64,000 nt of DNA from MW101C3 sp943367595. GTDB lineage: Bacteria; Cyanobacteriota; Cyanobacteriia; PCC-6307; Cyanobiaceae. A program made the translations under genes and the position numbers. Positions 51,919-60,525 of the stretch are shown here, piece after piece. Under the pieces are notes generated by a model. The model ran no database searches. It saw only the letters and a program-made list of their open reading frames with translations, and was not told the DNA's origin. Location of the stretch: the NCBI GenBank assembly GCA_943367595.1, contig CALRJS020000016.1, forward strand, positions 18,245 to 82,244. Direction: 5' to 3'. How positions within the stretch are numbered: the first letter of the stretch is position 1; each line of letters opens with the position of its first letter.

Positions 51919-52950
51919 TCAGGCGCCTGGGCCGCTCCAGCGCAGCAATGCCGCTCCCCAGCTCAGCCCAGCGCCGAAGCCGCTGCTGGCGATCAGGTGG
52001 CCGGGCTGGATGCGGCCATCGCGCACCGCTTCATCGAGCATCAGCGGGATCGTGGCGGCGGAGGTGTTGCCGTAGGCCGCCAGGTTGCTGAGCACCCGAG
52101 CGTTGGGGATGGCGAAACGCTGGGCCACCGCATCGAGGATGCGCTGGTTGGCCTGATGCAGCAGCAGCCAGTCGAGCGCGGCGGCGGCGGTGCCGGTGCC
52201 GGCCAGCAACTCCTGCAGCACCGCCGGCACTTCCTTGACGGCGAACTTGTAGACCTCCTGCCCGTTCATATGGATCGGCGCGAAGCCGCCGCGCTGGGCC
52301 GTGTGGCCGTCGAGCAGCGCCTGCCGCTCCTCCCGTTGCGCCAGGGTCAGGCAGGCGGCACGACGGCCGTCGGAACGCATGCGGAAGCCCAGCAGCCCAT
52401 CCTGCTCGCCGTCACAGGCCTCCACGGCGATGGCGGCGGCGGCGTCGCCGAACAGCACGCAGGTGCGCCGGTCGTCCCAGTCGACCCAGCGGCTGAGCTG
52501 GTCGGCCCCGATCACCAGCACCTTGCGCACGCTGCCGGCGCGGATGTACTGGGCGGCGGTGATCAGGGCGAAGAGAAAGCCGCTGCAGGCGGCCGTGAGA
52601 TCGAAGGCCACGGCATTGGTGGCCCCCAGCCCCGCCTGCACCCGCGGCGCGGTGCCGAACAGGTCGTCGGGGCTGGAGGTGGCCAGCAGGATCAGGTCCA
52701 CCGTCTCCGCCGACCAGCCGGCGTGATCCAGGGCCTTGCGGGCCGCGGCGGTGGCCATCGAGGTGACCGTTTCCGTGGGCCCGGCCACCCGCCGCGCGGC
52801 GATGCCGGTGCGGCTACGGATCCATTCGTCGTTGGTGTCGACGCGCTGGCTCAGCGCGTCGTTGCTGACGATCAGAGCGGGGAGCGAACTGCCGCATCCC
52901 ACCAGCGCCATGCCTGCGCCCATCCGGCCAAGCGCCACCGACTCACCCAC
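51919..52950 (-). CDS. fabH: 3-oxoacyl-[acyl-carrier-protein] synthase III
   Basis: 343 residues. KAS III, which starts fatty-acid synthesis by condensing acetyl-CoA with malonyl-ACP. Catalytic residues are visible: Cys in FDLTAACSGFLFAL, His in LLHQANQRILDAV and Asn in AYGNTSAATIPLML. DTNDEWIRSRTGIAARR is also conserved. It follows plsX by 12 bases, so these genes are one transcription unit. The first 14 residues may be an upstream extension. Confidence 0.95.
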   Translation of the reverse strand: MGESVALGRMGAGMALVGCGSSLPALIVSNDALSQRVDTNDEWIRSRTGIAARRVAGPTETVTSMATAAARKALDHAGWSAETVDLILLATSSPDDLFGTAPRVQAGLGATNAVAFDLTAACSGFLFALITAAQYIRAGSVRKVLVIGADQLSRWVDWDDRRTCVLFGDAAAAIAVEACDGEQDGLLGFRMRSDGRRAACLTLAQREERQALLDGHTAQRGGFAPIHMNGQEVYKFAVKEVPAVLQELLAGTGTAAAALDWLLLHQANQRILDAVAQRFAIPNARVLSNLAAYGNTSAATIPLMLDEAVRDGRIQPGHLIASSGFGAGLSWGAALLRWSGPGA

Positions 52951-52962
52951 GGTTCGGCTCAG

Positions 52963-54336
52963 TCAACCACAGGCAGGAACGGAGCTCTCCTCACTGCTGA
53001 GCTTGTGCAGATCTTCCATCACCCCATGGCTGGCGGCCAGGTGCGCCAGCCGCAGCGCGCTGACCACCGACAGGGCCTTGCTGCTGCCGTGGCCGATCAC
53101 GCAGACCCCGTTGACGCCGAGCAGCAGGGCCCCGCCGTGCTCGGCGTGGTCGAGGCGCTTCTTGATCCGCACCAGGTTGCTGCGCAGGAAGGCGGAGCCC
53201 ACCTTGCCGCGCCTGCCCCGGGGCAATTCGGCCCGCAGCACATCGAGCAGCACGCTGCCCACCGACTCCAGGAACTTGAGCAGCACGTTGCCGGTGTAGC
53301 CGTCGCAGACCACCACATCGAACTGGCCGGAGAGGACGTCGCGGCCTTCGCAGTTGCCGGCGAAGCGCAGCCGCTGCTCGGCGGCGAGCAGGGCGTAGGC
53401 CTTGATGGTGAGCTCGTTGCCCTTGCAGGCCTCCTCGCCGATGTTCAGCAGGCCGATGCGGGGCTGGGGGATGCCGAGCACGTCGCGGCTGTAGATGCTG
53501 CCCAGCAGGGCGAACTGCTGCAGGTACACCGGTTTGCAGTCCATGTTGGCGCCCACGTCGAGCACGAGCACCTGCCGGCCGGGGTCCTTGGTGGGGAAGA
53601 GGGCGCCGATGGCGGGGCGGTCGATGCCCTTGAGCCGGCCGAGCCGGAAGATCGCCGAGGCCATCACGGCACCGGAGTTGCCGGCGGAGTAAACCGCCGC
53701 CGCATCGCCGCTCTTGACCAGGTCCATGGCCATGTTGATGCTGGCGTCGCGCTTGCGGCGCACCACCGTGGCTTCCTCGTCCATGCCAACCGAGGGGCCG
53801 CTGGCGACGAGCTGCAGCAGCCCGGCCTGCAGGCTCTCGCTCAGGTCGTCTTCCAGGTTCAGGGCGGCGGCGGCCTGCTGCACCGCCGCAGCTTCGGCCA
53901 CGAAGCGGATCTTCACCGGCAGGCAGCGCACGGCGGCCAGGCAGCCTTCGAGGATCGGGCCGGGGGCATGGTCTCCCCCCATGCCGTCGACCGCCATCCA
54001 GATGCGGTCACGGTCGCGGATCGGACCGGACCCATCGCCACCGGCCTGCAGGCGCCGGCGGGGGTAGCTCATCAGCGGCTGCAGCACCGTGCCGGCCACA
54101 GAGCCCGCCATGGTGCCGGCGGAGGAGGCCACCGAACCGGCTGCCGAGGCCATCGAGCCGGCCACCGAGGCGGCGGCAGAAGCAGCGGAGGCGGCTGTGC
54201 TGGCTGAGGAGGTGGCCGTGCCTACCAGGCTGGTGACCGTCGCATTGCGGCGGTACCAGACCACCAGCCGGCGGATCGCGCGGCTGGGTTTGGCGCGGCG
54301 TTGTCTCAGTTCTGAATCAGAGTCCTTCGGAGGCAA
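52963..54336 (-). CDS. plsX: Phosphate acyltransferase PlsX with a long Ala/Ser-rich N-terminal extension
   Basis: Up to 457 residues. The conserved core starts near residue 111 with RIWMAVDGMGGDHAPGPILEG and includes MGMDEE-like SVGMDEEATVVRRKRDASINMA, VYSAGNSGAVMASAIF and LDVGANMDCKP. It makes acyl-phosphate from acyl-ACP for PlsY. Before the core are basic residues (RRAKPSRAIRRLVVWYRRN) and a segment at about 39-84 that is almost all Ala, Ser, Gly, Thr and Val. Most bacterial PlsX lack this and are about 330-350 residues. The TTG start at 54334-54336 overlaps the rpaB end by 20 bases; an internal start is possible. Confidence 0.88.
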   Translation of the reverse strand: MPPKDSDSELRQRRAKPSRAIRRLVVWYRRNATVTSLVGTATSSASTAASAASAAASVAGSMASAAGSVASSAGTMAGSVAGTVLQPLMSYPRRRLQAGGDGSGPIRDRDRIWMAVDGMGGDHAPGPILEGCLAAVRCLPVKIRFVAEAAAVQQAAAALNLEDDLSESLQAGLLQLVASGPSVGMDEEATVVRRKRDASINMAMDLVKSGDAAAVYSAGNSGAVMASAIFRLGRLKGIDRPAIGALFPTKDPGRQVLVLDVGANMDCKPVYLQQFALLGSIYSRDVLGIPQPRIGLLNIGEEACKGNELTIKAYALLAAEQRLRFAGNCEGRDVLSGQFDVVVCDGYTGNVLLKFLESVGSVLLDVLRAELPRGRRGKVGSAFLRSNLVRIKKRLDHAEHGGALLLGVNGVCVIGHGSSKALSVVSALRLAHLAASHGVMEDLHKLSSEESSVPACG

Positions 54337-55063
54337 CGGCTTCCACGATGCGCTGGAACAGGTAACCCGTACCCCGTGCGGTGAGGATCAGCTCGGGGTT
54401 GGCCGGATCATCTTCCAGTTTGGAACGCAGCCGTGAGATGTGGACATCCACCACCCGGGTGTCCACGTGACGCTCGGGGGTATAGCCCCAGACCTCCTTG
54501 AGAATCTCGCCGCGGCTGAAGGGCTCACCGGAGCGGCTGACCAGCAGCTCCAGCAGGCTGAACTCCATGCCGGTGAGGCGGATGCGCTCTTCGCCCCGGT
54601 ACACCTGGCGCTTGTTGGTGTCGATGCGCAGCTCGTTGACCTGGATCACGCCGGAGTTGGGGATGCCCACCACCTGCTCCTTCTCCACCCGGCGCAGCAC
54701 GCAGCGGATGCGGGCCTCCAGCTCCTTCGGGCTGAAGGGCTTCACCACGTAGTCGTCGGCGCCGAGCTCCAGGCCGGTGATGCGATCGGCCACGTCGCCC
54801 AGGGCGGTGAGCATCACGATCGGCACATCGGATTCCTTGCGGAGCTCCTGGCAGACGCCATAGCCGTCGAGCTTGGGCATCATCACGTCGAGCACCACCA
54901 GATCCGGGTTGGAATGGCGGAAGGCCTCGAGCGCCTCCACGCCGTCACAGGCGGTGACGACGTCGTAGCCGATCATCGTGAGGCGGGTTTCGAGAATCCT
55001 GCGGATACTCGCCTCGTCGTCAACGACCAGGATGGTTTCCTTGGCGGAGGAGGAAGCCGTCAT
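54317..55063 (-). CDS. rpaB: OmpR-type response regulator RpaB
   Basis: 248 residues. Receiver domain: ILVVDDEASIRRILETRLTM, VVLDVMMPKLDGYGVCQEL (phospho-Asp) and VVKPFSPKELEARI. Winged-helix DNA-binding domain: EFSLLELLVSRSGEPFSRGEILKEVWGY..., RHVDTRVVDVHISRLRSKLE and TARGTGYLFQRI. This is the RpaB/Ycf27 regulator of high-light, PSI and PSII genes in cyanobacteria. I chose the ATG at 55061-55063. It leads the plsX-fabH-fabD-plsC lipid cluster, and the plsX start lies inside its 3' end. Confidence 0.94.
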   Translation of the reverse strand: MTASSSAKETILVVDDEASIRRILETRLTMIGYDVVTACDGVEALEAFRHSNPDLVVLDVMMPKLDGYGVCQELRKESDVPIVMLTALGDVADRITGLELGADDYVVKPFSPKELEARIRCVLRRVEKEQVVGIPNSGVIQVNELRIDTNKRQVYRGEERIRLTGMEFSLLELLVSRSGEPFSRGEILKEVWGYTPERHVDTRVVDVHISRLRSKLEDDPANPELILTARGTGYLFQRIVEAVASEGL

Positions 55064-55155
55064 GGTTGCGCCGGCCTGGGTACACAAGTCCTGACCACTG
55101 AACTGGTCGGAGGAGCGGCAAATTCACCCAACGCCACCATTCTTCACACACCGCC

Positions 55156-56604
55156 GTGGCCCGAACCGCACCGCTTTTCATCTGCCAGGCCTGCGGAGCT
55201 CAGACCCGCCAATTCTTCGGCCGGTGCCACGGCTGCGGTGGCTGGAACACGCTGGTGGAGCAGAGCGGCCCCGCCGCTGATGGCCGCCGCCGCCGCGCCG
55301 CCCCGGAGGACGCGCCTGCCCGTACCGGCGCGGGTGAGAAGGCGCCCCTGACACCAGGGCGTCCCCGGCGCTCGGAATCGATCCTGACGGCGGCGGAGCG
55401 GCCGCTGCAGCGGTTGCCCAGCGGCTTCGCCGAGTTCGACCGGGTGCTGGGCGGCGGGCTTGTGCCCGGGGCGCTGGTTCTGGTGGGAGGCGATCCCGGC
55501 ATCGGCAAATCCACCCTGCTGCTGCAGAGCGCCCAGGCGCTGGCTGCCACCACCTCGGTGCTGTACGTCAGCGCTGAGGAGTCGGCGCAGCAGGTGCGCC
55601 TGCGCTGGAGCCGGCTTGCCCCGCCAGGTGGGGCCGAGCCGGCGGGTGCCGGGCTGCAGCTGCTGGCGGAAACCGATCTGGAGCTGGTGCTGCAGGAGCT
55701 GGAAGCGCTGCGGCCGGCGGTGGCGATCATCGACAGCATCCAGGCCCTGCATGACGATCAGCTCAGCAGCGCGCCGGGATCGGTCGCCCAGGTGCGCGAA
55801 TGCGCCGGTGCCCTGCAACGGCTGGCCAAGCGTCAGGACACAGCCCTGCTGCTGGTGGGGCACGTCACCAAGGAGGGGATGCTGGCTGGGCCCAAGGTGC
55901 TCGAACATCTCGTCGATGCGGTGCTCACCTTCGAGGGCGACCGCTTCGCCAGCCACCGGCTGCTGCGGGCGGTCAAGAACCGCTTCGGTGCCACGCACGA
56001 ACTGGGCCTGTTCGAGATGCGCGACCGGGGGCTGGCGGAAGTCACCAATCCCAGCGAGCTGTTCCTTGGCCATGACGGCCCCGCCGCCGGCACCGCCACG
56101 ATCGTGGCCTGTGAAGGCACCCGCTCGCTGGTGGTCGAGCTGCAGGCCCTGGTGAGCACCACCAGCTACGCCAGCCCGCGCCGCACGGCCACCGGCATCG
56201 GCATCAACCGGCTGCACCAGATCCTGGCCGTGCTGGAAAAGCACATGGGCCTGCCCCTCTCCCGCTTCGATTGCTATCTGGCGGTGGCCGGTGGCCTCGA
56301 TGTGGAGGAGCCGGCGGCCGATCTGGGCGTGGCCGCGGCGGTGGTGGCCAGCTACCGCGACCTGACCCTGCCGGCCGGCACGGTGCTGGTGGGGGAGCTG
56401 GGGCTGGGGGGGCAGCTGCGGCCGGTGGGCCAGCTCGAGCTGCGCCTCCAGGAGGCGGCGCGGCTGGGATTCCGCCGGGCGGTGGTACCGCGCGGCAGTG
56501 GCCTCGGGCCGATCGCCGCCGGGCTGGATCTGCAGCTGCTGGAGGCCGGCACTGTGGCGGAGGCCCTGGTCGCCGGGCTGGGGTTTGACCCTGCAGCCGA
56601 CTGA
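55156..56604 (+). CDS. radA: DNA repair protein RadA
   Basis: 482 residues. An N-terminal C4 zinc motif (CQACGAQTRQFFGRCHGCGGWNT), a RecA-like core with Walker A GGDPGIGKSTLL, a RadA-specific RAVKNRFGATHELG (KNRFG motif) and a C-terminal Lon-protease-like domain (GGLDVEEPAADLGVAAAVVASY). RadA aids branch migration in recombination. It starts at GTG 55156, divergent from rpaB with about 90 bases between. Confidence 0.95.
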   Translation: MARTAPLFICQACGAQTRQFFGRCHGCGGWNTLVEQSGPAADGRRRRAAPEDAPARTGAGEKAPLTPGRPRRSESILTAAERPLQRLPSGFAEFDRVLGGGLVPGALVLVGGDPGIGKSTLLLQSAQALAATTSVLYVSAEESAQQVRLRWSRLAPPGGAEPAGAGLQLLAETDLELVLQELEALRPAVAIIDSIQALHDDQLSSAPGSVAQVRECAGALQRLAKRQDTALLLVGHVTKEGMLAGPKVLEHLVDAVLTFEGDRFASHRLLRAVKNRFGATHELGLFEMRDRGLAEVTNPSELFLGHDGPAAGTATIVACEGTRSLVVELQALVSTTSYASPRRTATGIGINRLHQILAVLEKHMGLPLSRFDCYLAVAGGLDVEEPAADLGVAAAVVASYRDLTLPAGTVLVGELGLGGQLRPVGQLELRLQEAARLGFRRAVVPRGSGLGPIAAGLDLQLLEAGTVAEALVAGLGFDPAAD

Positions 56605-56719
56605 ATCCGGCTGGCTGATCAACCCGGCTGGCGCGTGAACCCGACCCGCGGCTCAACCCTGCCCCGGCCAGGCCACACAGCCCCTCGGCAACGCCCTGTC
56701 GAGGCAGCCCAGGCGAGGC

Positions 56720-57241
56720 TCAGAAGTAGACGTCGACGTTGCCGCGCCCGCTGGTCTTGAGCCAGTTCTGGGCTTCGATGTAGTTGTTCGGCGCCATGCG
56801 GATCGCCTTGGTCCAGCAGTCGGCGGCGCGGGAGAAGCAGCGGTCCGACTCATCGGTGTCGCCCCGTTCCTCCGCCAGGGAGCCGAGGTGATGGTGAATC
56901 ACCGCGATGTTGTTGAGCGCCTGCGGCATGTGCTGGTTGAGATCCAGTGCCTGCTCGTAGAACTCCAGCGCCTTCTGGTGATCGCCGTTGCTGGTGAACA
57001 CCAGCGCCATGTTGTAGAGGATGAAGGCCTTGTCGTTGGGGTCGTCCTCCAGCTTCAGGGCTTCTTCGTAGTTCTCCAGCGCTTCGGCATATTCGCCGTC
57101 GCCCTGGGCGCTCATGCCGTCGCGGTAGTACGCGAAGGCCTCCTTCGCCCGCCGGTTGGTGGGAATCACCTTGAGGATCAGGTCCGCCATGACCGTGAAG
57201 CTCTTGTCGATGAAGTTGTCGTTGCGTTGGCTGCGGGGCAC
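56720..57241 (-). CDS. ycf3: Photosystem I assembly protein Ycf3
   Basis: 173 residues. MPRSQRNDNFIDKSFTVMADL and VIPTNRRAKEAFAYYRDGMSAQGDGEYAEAL open the protein, followed by three tetratricopeptide repeats (EALENYEEALKLEDDPND, ILYNMALVFTSNGDHQKALEFYEQAL, CWTKAIRMAPNNYIEAQNWL). Ycf3 is a thylakoid-associated chaperone for PSI subunits. It starts at GTG 57239-57241 and is divergent from the metal ATPase gene. Confidence 0.96.
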   Translation of the reverse strand: MPRSQRNDNFIDKSFTVMADLILKVIPTNRRAKEAFAYYRDGMSAQGDGEYAEALENYEEALKLEDDPNDKAFILYNMALVFTSNGDHQKALEFYEQALDLNQHMPQALNNIAVIHHHLGSLAEERGDTDESDRCFSRAADCWTKAIRMAPNNYIEAQNWLKTSGRGNVDVYF

Positions 57242-57338
57242 GGGAACGGTCTGGTTTGTGGACCCATCCTGACGCCTGCGCGGCGAGGCAGCTTCTGCCG
57301 GAGGCCATCCCTAGCCTGAAACCCAGCTGCCGATCCCA

Positions 57339-59864
57339 GTGGTTCAGGTATCCCCCGGCCCCGCCGTCGCACCGCTTCCGGTTGCACCGCCTCCCCAGCC
57401 CCTGGTGCCGGTGCTGCTTGAGGTGGACGGCATGAAGTGCGGGGGCTGTGTGCGCGCCGTGGAGAAGCGCCTGCTGGCCGTGCCCGGCGTGCACCAGGCG
57501 AGCGTGAACCTGCTCACCCACACCGCCTGGGTAGGCCTGGCCGCTCCTGTGGCGGCTGCGCAGCCGGGCCTCGACGCCCAGGTGGCGGCCCTGCTGGCCA
57601 GCCTGGAGGGCCTCGGCTTTGCGGCGCGGCTGCGCGATCAGTCGCTGCCAGCGCCGACCGCAGCCGAGCGGGCCCAACGCCACCGCTGGTGGCTGGAATG
57701 GCGTCAGCTGATCGTGGCGCTGGCGCTGCTGGTGGTGTCGGTGCTGGGCCATCTGGCGGAGGCCGGCGGCCTGCCGGCACCGCTGCTGGCATCGCCGCTC
57801 GGAGCACTGCTGGCGGCGCTCTGGTTCCACGCGCTCGTGGCCACCCTGGCCCTGGCGCTGCCGGGTCGTTCGATTCTGGTGCGCGGCGCCCTGAGCGCCT
57901 GGCATCGCATGCCCAGCATGGACACCCTGGTGGGCCTGGGCATGGGCAGCGCCTACCTCGCCAGCCTGGCGGCCCTGCTCTGGCCGGCGGCGGGCTGGCC
58001 CTGTTTTTTCAATGAGCCGGTGATGCTGCTCGGCTTCGTGCTGCTGGGCCGCTTCCTGGAGGAACGGGCCCGCTTCCGCACCGGCCGGGCGCTGGAGCAG
58101 CTGGCCCAGCTCCAACCCGAAACAGCGCTGCTGCTGGTGGGCGATGGCCCCCCGCGAGAGGTGCGGGTGGGGGGCCTGCGGCCCGCTGATCGGTTGCAAC
58201 TCCTGCCCGGCGACCGGGTGCCGGTGGATGGGGTGGTGCTGGAGGGCTGCTCGGCGGTGGATGTGTCGAGCCTCACCGGTGAACCCCTGCCGCTGGAGGC
58301 CCGCCCGGGCTGTGAGCTGGCCGCTGGGATGCTCAACCTGCAGGCGCCGCTGGTGCTGGAGGTCACTCGGGCCGGTGCGGAAACGGCCCTGGCCCGGATC
58401 ATTGCGCTGGTGGAGCAGGCTCAGGCCCGCAAGGCGCCGATTCAGCGCCTGGTCGACCGGGTGGCCGGCCGTTTCACCGTGCTGGTGTTGGTTCTCGCCC
58501 TGGCCACCTTCCTGTTCTGGTGGCAGTGGGGCACCCGCCTGTGGCCGGATGTGCTGCTGATGGCTCCCCCCATGGGCCATGGGGCCGGGGTTGCTCACGG
58601 CCTCGGCGGGCACGATCTTGGCGGACATGGCCTCGGTGGAACGGGCCTTGGTGGACATGGCCTGGCAGGGCCTGGCCACGGTCTGGCGGGGGCTGCCGCC
58701 GAGACCCCCTTCGGCCTGGCCCTGCAGCTGGCGATTGCGGTGCTGGTGGTGGCCTGCCCCTGTGCGCTGGGCCTGGCCACCCCCACGGCGATCACGGTCG
58801 GCTCAGGCCTGGCGGCCCGTGCCGGTGTGCTGTTCCGGGGCGGCGATGCGATCGAGACGGCCGCGGGCCTGCAGGCGGTGCTGTTCGACAAGACCGGCAC
58901 GCTCACCCTGGGCCGCCCCCTGGTGGTGGCGATTGAGCTGTCCCCCACCGAACCCGTCCAGCAACTGGCCGGTGAGCCGCTCGACGCCGATGTCCTGATC
59001 CGGGTGGCGGCCAGCCTGGAGCAGCAGACCCGCCACCCGCTCGCCCATGCCCTGCTGCAGGAGGCGGAGCGCCGTCAGCTGCCCCTCTGGCCAGTGCACG
59101 CCTGCGCCACCTTCGCTGGGGCCGGGGTGGAAGGGGAACTGGAAGGGGTCAGCGGCCCCTGCAGGGTGGGCCGCCTCGACTGGCTCGAGCAGCGCGGGGT
59201 GGGCCTGGACGCTCCGCTCCGTCAGCGGCTCACCGCCCTGGAAGCCGACGGCGCCTCGGTGCTGGCTGTGGCGGTCGGCAACCGCCTGCTTGGCCTGGTG
59301 GCGGTGCACGACCAGCCCCGCGCCGATGCAGCCGCCACCGTGCAGGAGCTCGGCGCCATGGGGCTGAAGCTCGGCGTTCTCAGTGGTGATCGGCAGCCGG
59401 CCGTGCGACGGCTGGGTGAGCGGCTCGGCCTGCCTGCCGACGCCCTTGCCTGGGAACTCCGCCCCGAGCAGAAGCTCGAGCGGATCGTGCGCTGGCGGCA
59501 GCAGGGGCCGGTGGCGATGGTGGGCGATGGCATCAACGATGCGCCCGCTCTGGCGGCGGCCGATCTCGGCATCGCCGTGGGCACCGGCACCCAGATCGCC
59601 CAGGACACCGCCGATCTGGTGATCCTTGGCGATCGTTTGTCCTCGCTGGTGCTGGCGCTGCAGCTGGCGCGGCGCACGCTGGCGAAGGTGCGCCAGAACC
59701 TCTTCTGGGCCTTCGGCTACAACCTTGTGGTGCTGCCGATTGCCGCCGGCGCCCTGCTGCCAGGCTTCGGTGTGGTGCTCTCTCCGCCCCTGGCGGCTCT
59801 GCTGATGGCGATGAGCTCGATCACCGTCGTGGTGAACGCGCTGCTGCTGCATGGTCCGGCCTGA
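57339..59864 (+). CDS. Heavy-metal P1B-type ATPase (copper type) with a His/Gly-rich loop
   Basis: 841 residues. An N-terminal metal-binding HMA domain (VDGMKCGGC, C34 and C37), eight membrane helices, the transport motif VACPCALGLATP (C473, C475), phosphorylation motif DKTGTLT, TRHPLAHAL (HP locus) and GDGINDAPAL. CPC plus CxxC indicates Cu+ transport of the CtaA/PacS class that feeds plastocyanin and oxidase, but which of the two cannot be decided here. Between two membrane helices just before CPC, residues about 412-451 form a loop with six histidines and repeating GLGGH pentapeptides (H414, H420, H425, H430, H440, H447). The GTG start at 57339 is provisional. Confidence 0.9.
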   Translation: MVQVSPGPAVAPLPVAPPPQPLVPVLLEVDGMKCGGCVRAVEKRLLAVPGVHQASVNLLTHTAWVGLAAPVAAAQPGLDAQVAALLASLEGLGFAARLRDQSLPAPTAAERAQRHRWWLEWRQLIVALALLVVSVLGHLAEAGGLPAPLLASPLGALLAALWFHALVATLALALPGRSILVRGALSAWHRMPSMDTLVGLGMGSAYLASLAALLWPAAGWPCFFNEPVMLLGFVLLGRFLEERARFRTGRALEQLAQLQPETALLLVGDGPPREVRVGGLRPADRLQLLPGDRVPVDGVVLEGCSAVDVSSLTGEPLPLEARPGCELAAGMLNLQAPLVLEVTRAGAETALARIIALVEQAQARKAPIQRLVDRVAGRFTVLVLVLALATFLFWWQWGTRLWPDVLLMAPPMGHGAGVAHGLGGHDLGGHGLGGTGLGGHGLAGPGHGLAGAAAETPFGLALQLAIAVLVVACPCALGLATPTAITVGSGLAARAGVLFRGGDAIETAAGLQAVLFDKTGTLTLGRPLVVAIELSPTEPVQQLAGEPLDADVLIRVAASLEQQTRHPLAHALLQEAERRQLPLWPVHACATFAGAGVEGELEGVSGPCRVGRLDWLEQRGVGLDAPLRQRLTALEADGASVLAVAVGNRLLGLVAVHDQPRADAAATVQELGAMGLKLGVLSGDRQPAVRRLGERLGLPADALAWELRPEQKLERIVRWRQQGPVAMVGDGINDAPALAAADLGIAVGTGTQIAQDTADLVILGDRLSSLVLALQLARRTLAKVRQNLFWAFGYNLVVLPIAAGALLPGFGVVLSPPLAALLMAMSSITVVVNALLLHGPA

Positions 59865-60525
59865 CTCCGATCGCCCCCGGGGGCGCTTTCTCGTGCTGGA
59901 GGGCATCGATGGCTGTGGCAAGACCACCCAGCTCGAACGTCTGCAGGCCTGGTTGCCCAGCAGCGGCCTGCTGGCCCCTGGGGCGGAGTTGGTGGTGTGC
60001 CGCGAGCCGGGAGGCACGCCGCTGGGCCAGGCGCTGCGCCAGCTGCTGCTGCATCCGCCGGCGGCGGCCAGCCCCTGCCCCACCGCGGAATTGCTGCTGT
60101 ATGCGGCCGATCGAGCCCAGCACGTGGAGGCCCGCATTGCGCCCGCCCTGGCGGCGGGCCACTGGGTGATCAGTGACCGGTTCGCCGGCTCCACGGCCGC
60201 CTACCAGGGCTATGGCCGTGGCCTGGATCTGGCGTTGATCGCCCAGCTGGAGGCCATCGCCACCGCCGGCCTGACGGCCGACCTCACCCTCTGGCTGGAT
60301 CTGCCCCTGCCGCTCTCGCTGGAGCGTCGCGGCCACCGGCCCGCCGATCGGATCGAGTCGGCGGGGCTGCCCTTCCTGCAGCGGGTGGCTGGAGGATTCG
60401 CCCAGCTGGCGGCGCAGCGGGACTGGGAGCGGGTGGAGGCTGCCGCTGCTCCCGAGCAGGTGGCGGAAGCGATTGCGGCGCTGCTGCGCAGCCGCTTCGA
60501 CGCTGCCGGTGGCTGCGATGGCTGA
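59851..60525 (+). CDS. tmk: Thymidylate kinase
   Basis: 224 residues. P-loop LVLEGIDGCGKTTQLERL, the dNMP-site REPGGTPLGQALRQLLL, the DRFAGSTAAYQGYGR segment and LDLPLPLSLERR are diagnostic. It phosphorylates dTMP. The first 14 bases overlap the ATPase gene, and its stop overlaps the holB start by eight bases, giving a three-gene string. Confidence 0.94.
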   Translation: MVRPDSDRPRGRFLVLEGIDGCGKTTQLERLQAWLPSSGLLAPGAELVVCREPGGTPLGQALRQLLLHPPAAASPCPTAELLLYAADRAQHVEARIAPALAAGHWVISDRFAGSTAAYQGYGRGLDLALIAQLEAIATAGLTADLTLWLDLPLPLSLERRGHRPADRIESAGLPFLQRVAGGFAQLAAQRDWERVEAAAAPEQVAEAIAALLRSRFDAAGGCDG

